From a bacterium (GTDB lineage Bacteria > Krumholzibacteriota > Krumholzibacteriia > LZORAL124-64-63): a DNA stretch of 35,130 nt. The DNA lies in contig JAHIYU010000117.1 in the NCBI GenBank assembly GCA_018814885.1, positions 1-35,130 of the forward strand, read 5' to 3'. The position numbers and the translations under genes were made by a program. Numbering within the stretch: position 1 is the first letter of the stretch; each line of letters opens with the position of its first letter. This document shows, in pieces, positions 8,401 through 16,343 of the stretch. Below the pieces are notes generated by a model, which ran no database searches, was not told where the DNA came from, and saw only the letters and a list, made by a program, of their open reading frames with translations.

Positions 8401-10208
8401 CCGCGGAAGCCGCGCTGCTGCTCGAGCAGGCCCGCACGTCCTCGCTGGTGCTGATGCGCGACGAGACGGGAACCTACCTGGGGACGCTGATCCCCGTCGA
8501 TCTCTCCGGCGTCGCGGCGGAGATCGTGGAGAGCGACCTCGCCGGCGGAGCGCACGGACCGGTGGCTCGTCGCCGGCACGGCTACTTCTTCTATCGCCAG
8601 CTGATCACGACGGACCTGATGGTCGGCCTGGGCGAGGTGGTCATGGGCGAGGCGGTCTTCTACCTGGGTGGCGAGTCGATCCTGGCCAGCCACCCCGAGC
8701 ACATCTTCACCGGACGCACGCCGCTGCTGCTGCCCGCCACTTCGCTGCCGGACCTGCACAACGCCCCCGGCGGCATCCATCTGCAGCCCACGCCCGGCAG
8801 CCCGCACGCCTGGACGGGCATGCTGGCCCTGCCGGCGCTCCTGAACAGTCCCGGCGACCAGAAGTTGAGCGCGTCACAGATACCGGGCGTGCTGTCGGTC
8901 ACCTTCTCCGCCCGCGAGCGGGACGTCACCGGCCAGCGGGAGCGCACCGTGCTGTTCCTGGCGGGTCTGGCCACGCTCATCTTCCTGACGGCCACCCTGC
9001 TGGCCCTCGTCCTGACCTGGAAGATCTTCGATCCCGTGCGCGTGCTCGTCGACGCGACACGCCGCCTGGCCGCCGGCGATTTCGCCGCGCCGCTGCCCGA
9101 CAGCGGCAGCGACGAGATCGGGACGCTCAGCGCGACCTTCGGCGCCATGCGCGACGAGCTCAACGACACCCAGCAGGCGCTCGCGGAGCGTGAACGGTTC
9201 CTGGCGCGCCTGCTCGAGAGGGTACCGGTCGGCGTCGCAGTCTTCGACGGTGACCAGCAGGTGGTGACGGTGAACCCCGCGGCCCGCGCCATGATCGACG
9301 GCTATTTCGCCGAAGCCGCGGGAGACGCCGACGACCGTGCCCGGTTGTTGCTGGCCGGTTTCGCGCGCGAAGTGGCGGGCGACGAGGGAGAGGCCGAACT
9401 GGTCGCGCCGGACCGGAGCCGGACCCTGCGTGGCCGTCTGGCCCCCCTGCACCTGCCCGCCGGACGTACGGATCGAATGCTCGTCTTCGAGGACGTGACG
9501 GAATTCCTCGACAACAAGCGTCTGGCCCTGAACGCGCAACTGGCGCGGCAGGTGGCCCATGAGGTCAAGAACCCGCTGACGCCCATCCAGCTCTCCGTGC
9601 AATTCCTGCGGCAAGCCTACCGTGACGGTGCCGACGGACTCGACGGCATCGTGGAGTCCACGGTGCGACAGGTTCTCGAACAGGTCGAGCTGTTGCGCTC
9701 CATCGCCACCGAGTTCAGCCTGCTCGGGCGGCCGGAGGACCTGGCCTGCGCGAGCGTCGATTTCCCGGCCACGGTCGCGGAGGTGATCGACCGCTACCGG
9801 GTCGGCGCGGGAGCGGACGGGTCGTCCCGCCTGACGGTCGAAGCGGCGCGCGGCGAGGTTCCCCCGGTGCTGGCGGATGCCGAATCGCTGGGCAAGGTTG
9901 TCGCGAACCTGATGGAGAACAGCCTGCAGGCCGCAGGGGAGACGGCGACGCTGGAACTCGGGATCGCCTGGCGCGTGGGCCCGGAGACGGTTACCCTGCT
10001 CTGGTCGGACAATGGACCTGGTCTGGACACCGAGGTGGCCGACAGGCTCTTCGACCTTTATTTTTCCACGAAGACCCAGGGCACGGGACTCGGGCTGCCC
10101 ATCTGCCGGAATCTGCTCTTCCGCATGAACGGTGGCATCACCTTGCGCAACCGCGGGGACGGGAAGGGCGCGGTGGCCGAAGTGACCCTGCCGCGAGCCG
10201 ACGTCTAG
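5427..10208 (+). CDS. Very large NtrY-like membrane sensor histidine kinase
   Basis: This 1593-residue protein ends in a complete kinase core. A HAMP domain (about residues 1198-1250) follows a membrane helix (about 1172-1198). Then come a PAS region (about 1258-1365), a HisKA domain with RQVAHEVKNPLTPIQ and phospho-acceptor His1378, and an ATP-binding domain with N-box NLMENSLQA (near 1494), DNGPGL, FDLYFSTK and GTGLGLPI. This motif set is NtrY-like. The N-terminal 1170 residues are exceptional: three helices in the first 90 residues, an extracytoplasmic segment, a second helix cluster at about 293-580, a large soluble region (about 580-845), two more helices (about 846-905) and another extracytoplasmic domain. 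No response regulator is adjacent. TACAAT at 5372-5377 could be a -10 box, but no good -35 was found. The next gene begins 24 bp downstream, so it probably leads the five-gene operon. Ligand and partner are unknown. Confidence 0.9.
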   Translation: MSGKRKTWSVALMLLGLAVQGGVLIAALRAGRAMDLTVPPEIWLSTPAILALAVALGLAHRNRRAAYCTLLAAEALMLVSGLAAVTLWRFDPERWAADRQADLQPRILAIQEIVPRLPAMADSLLTVSANRGETLETITGIWRRDVERSARFSLALALWRHGERVVWTDDLEPFPRDGLPAPGARPVVDSGRAGWYWRGSVVHPEGLLEWQIRLAIPPETETGRAFHQEVRGQVVYAIEPSRGRWYGSAEHGSRYTTDIALEVAPEDMELPLLRLTATVPPLRVAYQQAGERMTLVRLVLWGLALVAACGWLGGRLWLLAGLWIARFGWAAAGLFLRVQLVLARPYLESQPTGAASLLDSAYFGTDWGWGLYATTVDAVLTGCLVAVTAWIVGRSMRSAGRSGTPAAPAGIRTGRVARYRPLLFVLLAATLFLVQDRVVHEVVANANPRLIGPKIPLRSFTFWGLHLALVMSGMAVAGLLVGLASRLRRDGVRAAAIVVLFAAAAFSLLAGAWLPYSSRISLPLLVLSLWWGTGLLPAGDTTMRRLIWLLPLLVAVFWNYLALGHAYQVGTRDWLLRKSADIVEPQSGWVRFLMEDLLGELAAADAEREPAPGAHDPGAAELWQNWSAFALWQDVGIDDLGLPCRVEILDETGGTSSLFASGFFRDYGYEIADRGDWDMGRPVTPRPGRSLNTYLQTERRRYTDGEERILRGEVERLAGNGWLSLELPVQSFRTRTLLDQLSGERLGRDSQGYLPRLEVDQPLLMLRSDGRDWRGTGGADLPDVRSAGVVADLRSGALDWGVVSAGGHRHLCLWRDDLGADGDAPDANAGGFLLGVRIPSLGDRLLDFSRLILLDLLLLFGIGACGLAATFLARRRRTFLLGFQERYLVVSLVLGLLPLLLAGTFIDRLSREWLGESSRTETRESLEAAGEQLQGLLAEQARALAGSDYIADLLASRLAGQRPLGPFSSRQAMIFTAYGDLLLDETLSDLDAAEAALLLEQARTSSLVLMRDETGTYLGTLIPVDLSGVAAEIVESDLAGGAHGPVARRRHGYFFYRQLITTDLMVGLGEVVMGEAVFYLGGESILASHPEHIFTGRTPLLLPATSLPDLHNAPGGIHLQPTPGSPHAWTGMLALPALLNSPGDQKLSASQIPGVLSVTFSARERDVTGQRERTVLFLAGLATLIFLTATLLALVLTWKIFDPVRVLVDATRRLAAGDFAAPLPDSGSDEIGTLSATFGAMRDELNDTQQALAERERFLARLLERVPVGVAVFDGDQQVVTVNPAARAMIDGYFAEAAGDADDRARLLLAGFAREVAGDEGEAELVAPDRSRTLRGRLAPLHLPAGRTDRMLVFEDVTEFLDNKRLALNAQLARQVAHEVKNPLTPIQLSVQFLRQAYRDGADGLDGIVESTVRQVLEQVELLRSIATEFSLLGRPEDLACASVDFPATVAEVIDRYRVGAGADGSSRLTVEAARGEVPPVLADAESLGKVVANLMENSLQAAGETATLELGIAWRVGPETVTLLWSDNGPGLDTEVADRLFDLYFSTKTQGTGLGLPICRNLLFRMNGGITLRNRGDGKGAVAEVTLPRADV

Positions 10209-10232
10209 CATCACACGGGAGTAGGCGATTCC

Positions 10233-10913
10233 TTGAACAGCAAGCTCCGCAAGCTCATCGTTGCCGTCCTGTTAGTGACGATCCTGGCGGTTCAGGCCGG
10301 GACCGCCGCGGCGTCGAACGACGGCGTGACCATCGCCCGCCTGCGCTATGGGGGAGGCGGCGACTGGTACTGCGACCCCGGGTCGCTGGCGAACTGGCTG
10401 TCCGAATTCGGCTGGCGCACGGGGACGCCTGTCGCCGCGGGACCGGTCGTGGTGGGCCTGGACAGCGAGGATCTCTATCGTTATCCGATGCTGTACGTCT
10501 CCGGCCACGGTCGCATCGCCCTGACCGACGACGAGGTCCGCGAACTGCACCGCTACCTCGAAACCGGCGGATTCCTCTACGCCGACGACAACTACGGACT
10601 GGACCCGTCCTTCCGCGAACTGATGGCGCAGGTCTTCCCCGACGACCCGCTCTCGCCGTTGGGCTCGGAACATCCGATCTACCATTGTTTTTACGATCTG
10701 CCCGGGCTGCCCAAGATCCACGAGCACGACGGCGATCCGGCCCAGGGCTTCGGCATCACGAAGAACGGGCGGCTGCTCGTGTACTACAGCTGGTCCAGCG
10801 ACATCGGCGACGGACTCGAATCCCCGCAGGTGCACGGCGACCCGCCGGCCGCCCGCGAGGCCGCAGCGCGCATGGCCGTCAACATCCTGATGTACGCCCT
10901 GACCCATCCGTGA
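10233..10913 (+). CDS. Secreted DUF4159 domain protein
   Basis: This 226-residue protein starts at TTG (10233), with GGGAG about 11 nt upstream. A signal peptide (about residues 1-28, ending near TAAAS) is followed by a complete DUF4159 domain. Visible family features are TIARLRYGGGGDWYCDP, PMLYVSGHGRIALTD, a YLETGGFLYADDNYG loop and HPIYHCFYDLPG. DUF4159 resembles class I glutamine-amidotransferase-like folds but lacks an evident catalytic triad. It lies between the sensor kinase and the DUF4175 gene (10 bp before the latter). In other bacteria DUF4159 occurs with MoxR/DUF58/von Willebrand A gene sets tied to the envelope. Function is unknown; a periplasmic role is inferred from the signal peptide. 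Confidence 0.85.
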   Translation: MNSKLRKLIVAVLLVTILAVQAGTAAASNDGVTIARLRYGGGGDWYCDPGSLANWLSEFGWRTGTPVAAGPVVVGLDSEDLYRYPMLYVSGHGRIALTDDEVRELHRYLETGGFLYADDNYGLDPSFRELMAQVFPDDPLSPLGSEHPIYHCFYDLPGLPKIHEHDGDPAQGFGITKNGRLLVYYSWSSDIGDGLESPQVHGDPPAAREAAARMAVNILMYALTHP

Positions 10914-10923
10914 GAGGTGTGCC

Positions 10924-13900
10924 TTGACCCGGAACGAGTATGGCAGGCGCTTCGAGGCGGCGCTACGGCGTCACCTCGCCGCCGCGCGTCGCCGTCTGCT
11001 GGGCCAGGGGCTGGTGCTCACCCTGGCCGGCGCCGTCATGCTGGCCGCCCTGCTCGCCCTGCTGGTGGGCTGGCCCGGCGTGGCGTCGGTCTGGAGCAAG
11101 ACCGCCTGCAGCGCGCTCGTGCTCGGAATCTCCGCCTGGCTGGCGTGGGAGACCGTGCTGCGTCCCGTGGCCGCCCTGGGACGCCAGACCCGGTTCACGG
11201 CGCGGCTCGACAGGCTGGGCGGCCATCGCAACATCCTGGTGGCGGCCGAGGAATCGCTCCGACGGCCGGAGCGCTGGCGGGGGCCGGGCGTGCTGTCCGG
11301 CTGCGTGGACCGCCTGCTTGCGGACGCGGCCAACCGAGCGGCCTGTCTCGACGTCGCCGCCACTCTGAGCCTGCCGCGCTGGCAGCCGGTGGCCGCCCTG
11401 TCCGTGCTGGTCGCGGTGCTCGTGGCGACGGGCATCTGGATCAACGGCACCGAACTCGCGCGCGGCGCCGCCCGCCTCGCCCGGCCCCTGCACGTGGAGG
11501 GACGTCTGCCCACGGCCGGCCTTCACATCGGGACGGTGCCCCCGGAAGCGGTGGCGGGTCACGACATCGTCGTCACCGCCGTGGACCTGGGCACGCCCCG
11601 TGGAGCGGTCCACTGCGAGGTGAAGTCGGGAAGCGGCGCCTGGCGACGCCTGGCCACGGAGCTGGAGCCGGCGTGGTCGCCCCGTCCCTATCGCCGCTAC
11701 GCCTCGATTCTGCGGGACATGGACGCCGATCTGCAGGTCCGGTTCGTCCGCGACGGCATCGTCACCGACGTCCGTGGCATCGACATCCTCCATCCGCCCC
11801 TGCTCACGGGATCGAGCGTGGAGATCGCACCGCCCGCGTACACGGGCCTGCCCGCCCAGCGGCTGTCGCCTGCGCCGGCTGCCCTGGAAGCGCTGGCCGG
11901 CAGCCGGTTGCGCTGGCTCGGGACGGTCAACCACGACGTGGTGTCCGCTGCGGCCGTGACCACCACCGGCGACACTCTGGCCTGGGTCGCTTCCGGCGAC
12001 TCGGTCCTCGGCGAGTTCACCGTGAACGAGCCCATGGTCTGGCGGCTGAGGCTGACGGATGGGCGCGGGCTCGTAGGCGGACAGCAGGTGCGCTACGAGC
12101 TCGCGGTGCGCGCGGACGAGCCGCCCCGGGTCGTCCTGGAGCGCGATCGACACGACGGCCTCCTGCCGGGGGACGGACGCCTGGAACTGAGCGTGCTGGC
12201 CGAGGACGATTTCGGCGTTGCCGGACTCGACCTGCTCGTGCGACGCGAGGCGGCCGGCCAGGCGCCGGTCGACACCTCATGGTCGCGCGTACCGCTGACG
12301 CTCGGGTCCACGTCCGCATCGCGACGGGCCGATACGGCGGCCGGGAACCTCTCCTTCGGCGTGGAAGCTCCCGAAGGGCCGGTCTCGCCGGCGCAACTGG
12401 CCCTGACGCTGCGGCTGGACACCACCGAACTGGAGCTGCTGCCGGGCGAGTCGCTGGCGCTCGCGGTCGAAGCGCGCGACAACCGCCGGCCGGGTCCACC
12501 CGCGCGCGGCCGCTCCCGGGTGCTGCGCTTCTTCCTGCCCTCGGCCGCCGATCTGCTCGCAACCCGGATGGAGACCGACACCGAGCGCCTGAGCGACCTA
12601 GACGATCTGCGCCGGCGCAGCGATACGCTGTCCGAAGAGCTGCGGCGCATGGAGCGCGAACTGAAGAAGAATCCCGATCCCGATTTCGCCAGGCGGCAGG
12701 AACTCGACGAGGCCCTGTCCCGCCAGCAGGCCATGCAGGAGGAACTGGAACGCCTGACGGACGACCTGCGCCGGGACCTGGAGGAGTCGGCGTCGCGGAA
12801 TCTCGCGTCGACGGAAATGGTCGAACGCATGGAGCGTGTGGCCGAGCTGATGGACGAGATCAAGAACGAAGCCCTCGACCGGCTTCGCGAACAACTCCGC
12901 GCAGCCATGGCGGAGATGAGCGAGCAGGACATCAGCGATGCCATGTCCGAGGTCGCGCAGCGGCAGCAGGAATTCCTGGACAAGCTGGACCGTGCCATAG
13001 CTCTCCTGGAGGAGCTCAAGCGGGAACAGGAGATGTCGGGCTTGGCGGCCGTGCTCGAGGAGATGATGCGCCGGCAGGAGGAGCTGCTCGATCCGGAAGC
13101 GGCCCCGGATCCCGATGCGGCCGACAAGCAGACGGAACTTGCGGCCGAACTGGAAGCCCTGCGCGAGAGGATGGAGCAGGCGCTCGAGGAGCTGGAACGC
13201 TCCAGCGAAGATTCCCCCTCGCCCTCGGACGAGGCCATGCGCCGGGCGCTGGAGCAGGCCCTCGAGAAGCTGGCGGCAGGCGAGTTGCAGGACGCGATGC
13301 GCCGCTCGGCGCAGCAGATGCGACAGCCAGGAGAGGAATCGGACTCTGCCGACGCCGGCCACGAGGCCATGCGCAAGCTCGCGGCTCTCTACCACGTCCT
13401 GCTCGAAGGGCAGCAGGGAATGCAGATGGCCATGCAGAATTTCGCCGGCGAGACCATGCGTCGCCTGGCGTTCGATCTGCTGGAGCTGTCGCGCCGGCAG
13501 GAGGATCTCGCCGACAGGATCCCCGCCAATCTGCGCGATGTGCGGGCGCCCGAACTCCCGCGCGAGGAGAAGAAGATGCTGCGCGCCCTGGTCGGCATGC
13601 GCGACAGGCTGGAGACCGCGCTCGGTACATCCGGTCAGCTGCCCTTCCGTCTGCTCGACGGGCTGGACGCCGCCGCCGACGCCCTGCAGCAAACCGTTTC
13701 GGAACTCGAGGCCGGTTACGGCCGCCAGGCCATGGACACTTCGCGCGCGGCCCTGGGCGACATCAACAGGCTCGTGATGCAGCTGCTCACCAGCGCCCAG
13801 ATGACCGGCGGCGGCGGCAGCTGCAGCATGCCGATGCCCATGCTCGGGCAGCAACTGGAACAGATGGCGCGCGAGCAGGCCGGACTCAACGGCTTGACCG

Positions 13901-14439
13901 AGGAGATGCGGGGACAGCTGTCGGAGCAGCAGCGTCAGAGCCAGAGGATCCGTGCCCAGATGGAGCGTCTGCAGGCGGACCAGCGCGGCCTGGCCCAGCA
14001 GATGAGCGAGGCGGCCGAACTGGAGCGGGAGCAGCCGCAGGGCGAACGTCTGCTGGGTGACCTCGAACAGCTGGCCCGGGACATGGAACGCGTGGCGGAC
14101 GATCTCGGGGAGGGGCTGATCGACGAGGAGGTCCTGCGTCGCCAGGAACGCATCCTCAGCCGCATGCTCGACGCGCATAACTCCGTCCGCAGGCGCGATT
14201 ACGCGCGGCGGCGGGAGAGCCGCACCGAGTCGGAGATCTTCGCCCGGCAGTCCGGCGAGATCGGAATCGGGGAGACCGGCGACGCAGCCACGCCCTGGCG
14301 GCTGCGCCAGGAGCAGGTCGAGCGCGTGCCGCCGGAATACCGTGATCTGGTCCGCCGCTATTTCCGGGCGCTGCAGGCCCTCGAGGAGGCGGGCGACGGC
14401 GCCGGGCCAACCGCCCCCGTCCCGGGAGGTCGGCCATGA
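10924..14439 (+). CDS. DUF4175-type membrane protein with long coiled coils
   Basis: This 1171-residue protein starts at TTG (10924) behind GAGAGGTG. Three helices lie near the N-terminus (about residues 29-48, 58-76 and 153-174). Residues about 200-530 look like beta-rich, Ig-like domains. From about 545 to 860, and again about 960-1100, the sequence is dominated by Glu, Arg, Leu, Met and Gln heptad-like coiled coil, broken by a Gly/Ser/Met-rich hinge (GGGGSCSMPMPM). This architecture matches the DUF4175 family, found beside DUF4159 and MoxR/DUF58-type genes. It is probably anchored in the inner membrane with a long periplasmic or scaffold coiled coil. Its stop overlaps the next ATG (ATGA), implying translational coupling. 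Biochemical function is unknown. Confidence 0.82.
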   Translation: MTRNEYGRRFEAALRRHLAAARRRLLGQGLVLTLAGAVMLAALLALLVGWPGVASVWSKTACSALVLGISAWLAWETVLRPVAALGRQTRFTARLDRLGGHRNILVAAEESLRRPERWRGPGVLSGCVDRLLADAANRAACLDVAATLSLPRWQPVAALSVLVAVLVATGIWINGTELARGAARLARPLHVEGRLPTAGLHIGTVPPEAVAGHDIVVTAVDLGTPRGAVHCEVKSGSGAWRRLATELEPAWSPRPYRRYASILRDMDADLQVRFVRDGIVTDVRGIDILHPPLLTGSSVEIAPPAYTGLPAQRLSPAPAALEALAGSRLRWLGTVNHDVVSAAAVTTTGDTLAWVASGDSVLGEFTVNEPMVWRLRLTDGRGLVGGQQVRYELAVRADEPPRVVLERDRHDGLLPGDGRLELSVLAEDDFGVAGLDLLVRREAAGQAPVDTSWSRVPLTLGSTSASRRADTAAGNLSFGVEAPEGPVSPAQLALTLRLDTTELELLPGESLALAVEARDNRRPGPPARGRSRVLRFFLPSAADLLATRMETDTERLSDLDDLRRRSDTLSEELRRMERELKKNPDPDFARRQELDEALSRQQAMQEELERLTDDLRRDLEESASRNLASTEMVERMERVAELMDEIKNEALDRLREQLRAAMAEMSEQDISDAMSEVAQRQQEFLDKLDRAIALLEELKREQEMSGLAAVLEEMMRRQEELLDPEAAPDPDAADKQTELAAELEALRERMEQALEELERSSEDSPSPSDEAMRRALEQALEKLAAGELQDAMRRSAQQMRQPGEESDSADAGHEAMRKLAALYHVLLEGQQGMQMAMQNFAGETMRRLAFDLLELSRRQEDLADRIPANLRDVRAPELPREEKKMLRALVGMRDRLETALGTSGQLPFRLLDGLDAAADALQQTVSELEAGYGRQAMDTSRAALGDINRLVMQLLTSAQMTGGGGSCSMPMPMLGQQLEQMAREQAGLNGLTEEMRGQLSEQQRQSQRIRAQMERLQADQRGLAQQMSEAAELEREQPQGERLLGDLEQLARDMERVADDLGEGLIDEEVLRRQERILSRMLDAHNSVRRRDYARRRESRTESEIFARQSGEIGIGETGDAATPWRLRQEQVERVPPEYRDLVRRYFRALQALEEAGDGAGPTAPVPGGRP

Positions 14440-16343
14440 GCGCATGGCGCGGGGGGCTCGCCGCGGCGTCGGTCGTCCTGCTCGTGTCGACCGCCGGTCC
14501 CGTGGCGGCCCAGCTCGAGCAACGGCCCGCACCGCACCGGACGGTTCAATCCGCTTCTGTGTGGCGCACGCGCCTGCTCCAGGTCGAGCGCCTGCTGCGC
14601 CTGGGCAGCTACAGCCGGGCGGCCAGCGTGCTGGATGAGGCCGAGTCGCTGGGAGCGCCACCCGCCCAGACGCGTCGACTGAGGATCGAGCTGCATGTCG
14701 CGACCGGGGATCACGAGGCCGTGGTCGCGCTCTGTCGCGCCGGACTGGCCACCGATCCCGGCCAGACCAGACTCCTGCGCACCCTGGCCCGTTCCCTGAT
14801 GGTTCTGGGGCGCATACCGGAGGCCAGCGCGGTCCTGCGCGACCTCTTCGCGGCCAGCCCGAACCGCATCAGCAGCGTGGCCGACGCCATGCTCATGTGG
14901 CGCGAGGCCGGCCATCCGGCCGAAGGCCTCGCCCTCTGCGATTCGTTGCGGGAGATCCACGGCGACGGGATCTTCATGCGTCAACGCGCCGCCTGTCTGC
15001 TGGACATGGCGCGCGTCGAGGACGCCCTGGCGGAGATCGCGCGCGAGCTGCGGCTCAATCCGCTCAATCTGCCCATGATCCGCGAGGAGTTGTGGGAGCT
15101 GTTGGACACGCCCGAAAAGGTGGACAGAGCGGCCGAGACCCTCGCCGTGGAGGACGAGCGCGTCGCCGGGCTGCGGCTGCTGCGCGCGGACCTGCTGCTG
15201 CGACGCGGCCGCGACCGGGAGGCGCTGGAGGCAGTCAAGCCCCTCTTCGCTGAACGGAGGGATCTCGAGGCCCTCCTGCGGATCGCCACGACCCTGTCCC
15301 GCGAACTCGAGCTTCAGGGCGATCGCGCGCACCAGCGGGCGACGGCGGCCTGGTTGATCGATGTGTTCGATGAACTCGTCAGCGGGGACCTGGTGCCGCG
15401 CAACCAGCAGGCGCGTGTGGCGGATCTGCTGGCGGGCGTCTGCGAGGACGCCCTCGAACTGGGCCTGCTGGACGCGGATCCCGAACGTGCGGTCGCCAGG
15501 CTCGAAGCGGCGCTGGAGCTGGTGAAGCGACGCAGCCCCGGCTCGACGCGGCTCTACGCGGCGAAGATCAAGCTGGCCGGATACACGCGCGACGTTCTGC
15601 GTCGTCCCCGCGAGGCGGCGCAGTCCCTCGAGCGCCTGCTCGTCGATCTTGACCTGCCCCTGGAAGGGGTGGCCCTGGCGCGTCTGGCCCTGGGCGAATG
15701 CCATCTCGCCGCCGGCGACTCAGCCCGGGCGAGGGCGGTCCTGAGCCGGCTGGGCACCAATCCCCAGTTCAGCGCCGCCGCCGGTCACGCCCACTACCTG
15801 CTGGGCCGCCTGGATTTCGCGCAGGGAGCCTGGGAGAACGCCAGGGACCGCCTGGCCGCGGTCGCCCTGGACAATCCCAGCGCCAATTATGCCAACGACG
15901 CCCTGGATCTGGGACTGCTCATCGCAGAGGAGCTGTCGAATCCCAGCGGCAGTCCCCAGCGGCTCGAGGCCTATGCGCCTTGCGTCTACTGGGAACTGGC
16001 GCGGCGGCCGGTCTACCGGCAGGAAGCGCTCGAGGGATTCCTGGCCGCGACCGTATCCGGCGGCGGGGGCGACGACAACCTGCTGGACCGGGCGCGTCTG
16101 GACCTGGCGTTGATCTACGCCGAGGCGGGCTGGGTCGAGAAGGCGGCTGCGCTCTGCGCGGCGGTCGTGGGCGAACACCCCGACGGCACCCGCGCCGCCG
16201 CCGCACTCTACCGTCAGGGCGAGATCCTGGTCATGGCCGGCCGCGTGCGCGAGGGGCGCGGGGCCTGGGAACGCCTGCTAGCCCAGTATCCGGACGCCCT
16301 GGAGACCGAGGACGCCCGCGCAAAACTCAGGAGCCTGCCATGA
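14436..16343 (+). CDS. Secreted tetratricopeptide-repeat protein
   Basis: This 635-residue protein begins with a signal peptide (about residues 1-26, ending PVAAQ). The rest is almost entirely helical repeats of TPR type. Examples are LLRLGSYSRAASVLDEAESL, IPEASAVLRDLFAASP, RGRDREALEAVKPLFA and, near the C-terminus, AGWVEKAAALCAAVVGEHP. No enzymatic motif is visible. The start overlaps the DUF4175 stop by ATGA and its own stop overlaps the following ATG, so it is produced in step with both neighbours. A periplasmic scaffold for the DUF4159/DUF4175/AsnB-like proteins is the simplest inference. The TPR assignment is confident, the role is not. Confidence 0.83.
   Translation: MSAWRGGLAAASVVLLVSTAGPVAAQLEQRPAPHRTVQSASVWRTRLLQVERLLRLGSYSRAASVLDEAESLGAPPAQTRRLRIELHVATGDHEAVVALCRAGLATDPGQTRLLRTLARSLMVLGRIPEASAVLRDLFAASPNRISSVADAMLMWREAGHPAEGLALCDSLREIHGDGIFMRQRAACLLDMARVEDALAEIARELRLNPLNLPMIREELWELLDTPEKVDRAAETLAVEDERVAGLRLLRADLLLRRGRDREALEAVKPLFAERRDLEALLRIATTLSRELELQGDRAHQRATAAWLIDVFDELVSGDLVPRNQQARVADLLAGVCEDALELGLLDADPERAVARLEAALELVKRRSPGSTRLYAAKIKLAGYTRDVLRRPREAAQSLERLLVDLDLPLEGVALARLALGECHLAAGDSARARAVLSRLGTNPQFSAAAGHAHYLLGRLDFAQGAWENARDRLAAVALDNPSANYANDALDLGLLIAEELSNPSGSPQRLEAYAPCVYWELARRPVYRQEALEGFLAATVSGGGGDDNLLDRARLDLALIYAEAGWVEKAAALCAAVVGEHPDGTRAAAALYRQGEILVMAGRVREGRGAWERLLAQYPDALETEDARAKLRSLP

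Noticed and set aside
12598..14661. 687-residue minus-strand open frame opposite the DUF4175 gene
   Set aside because: The coiled-coil codon bias of the true gene leaves the opposite strand open; the translation has no recognisable motif.
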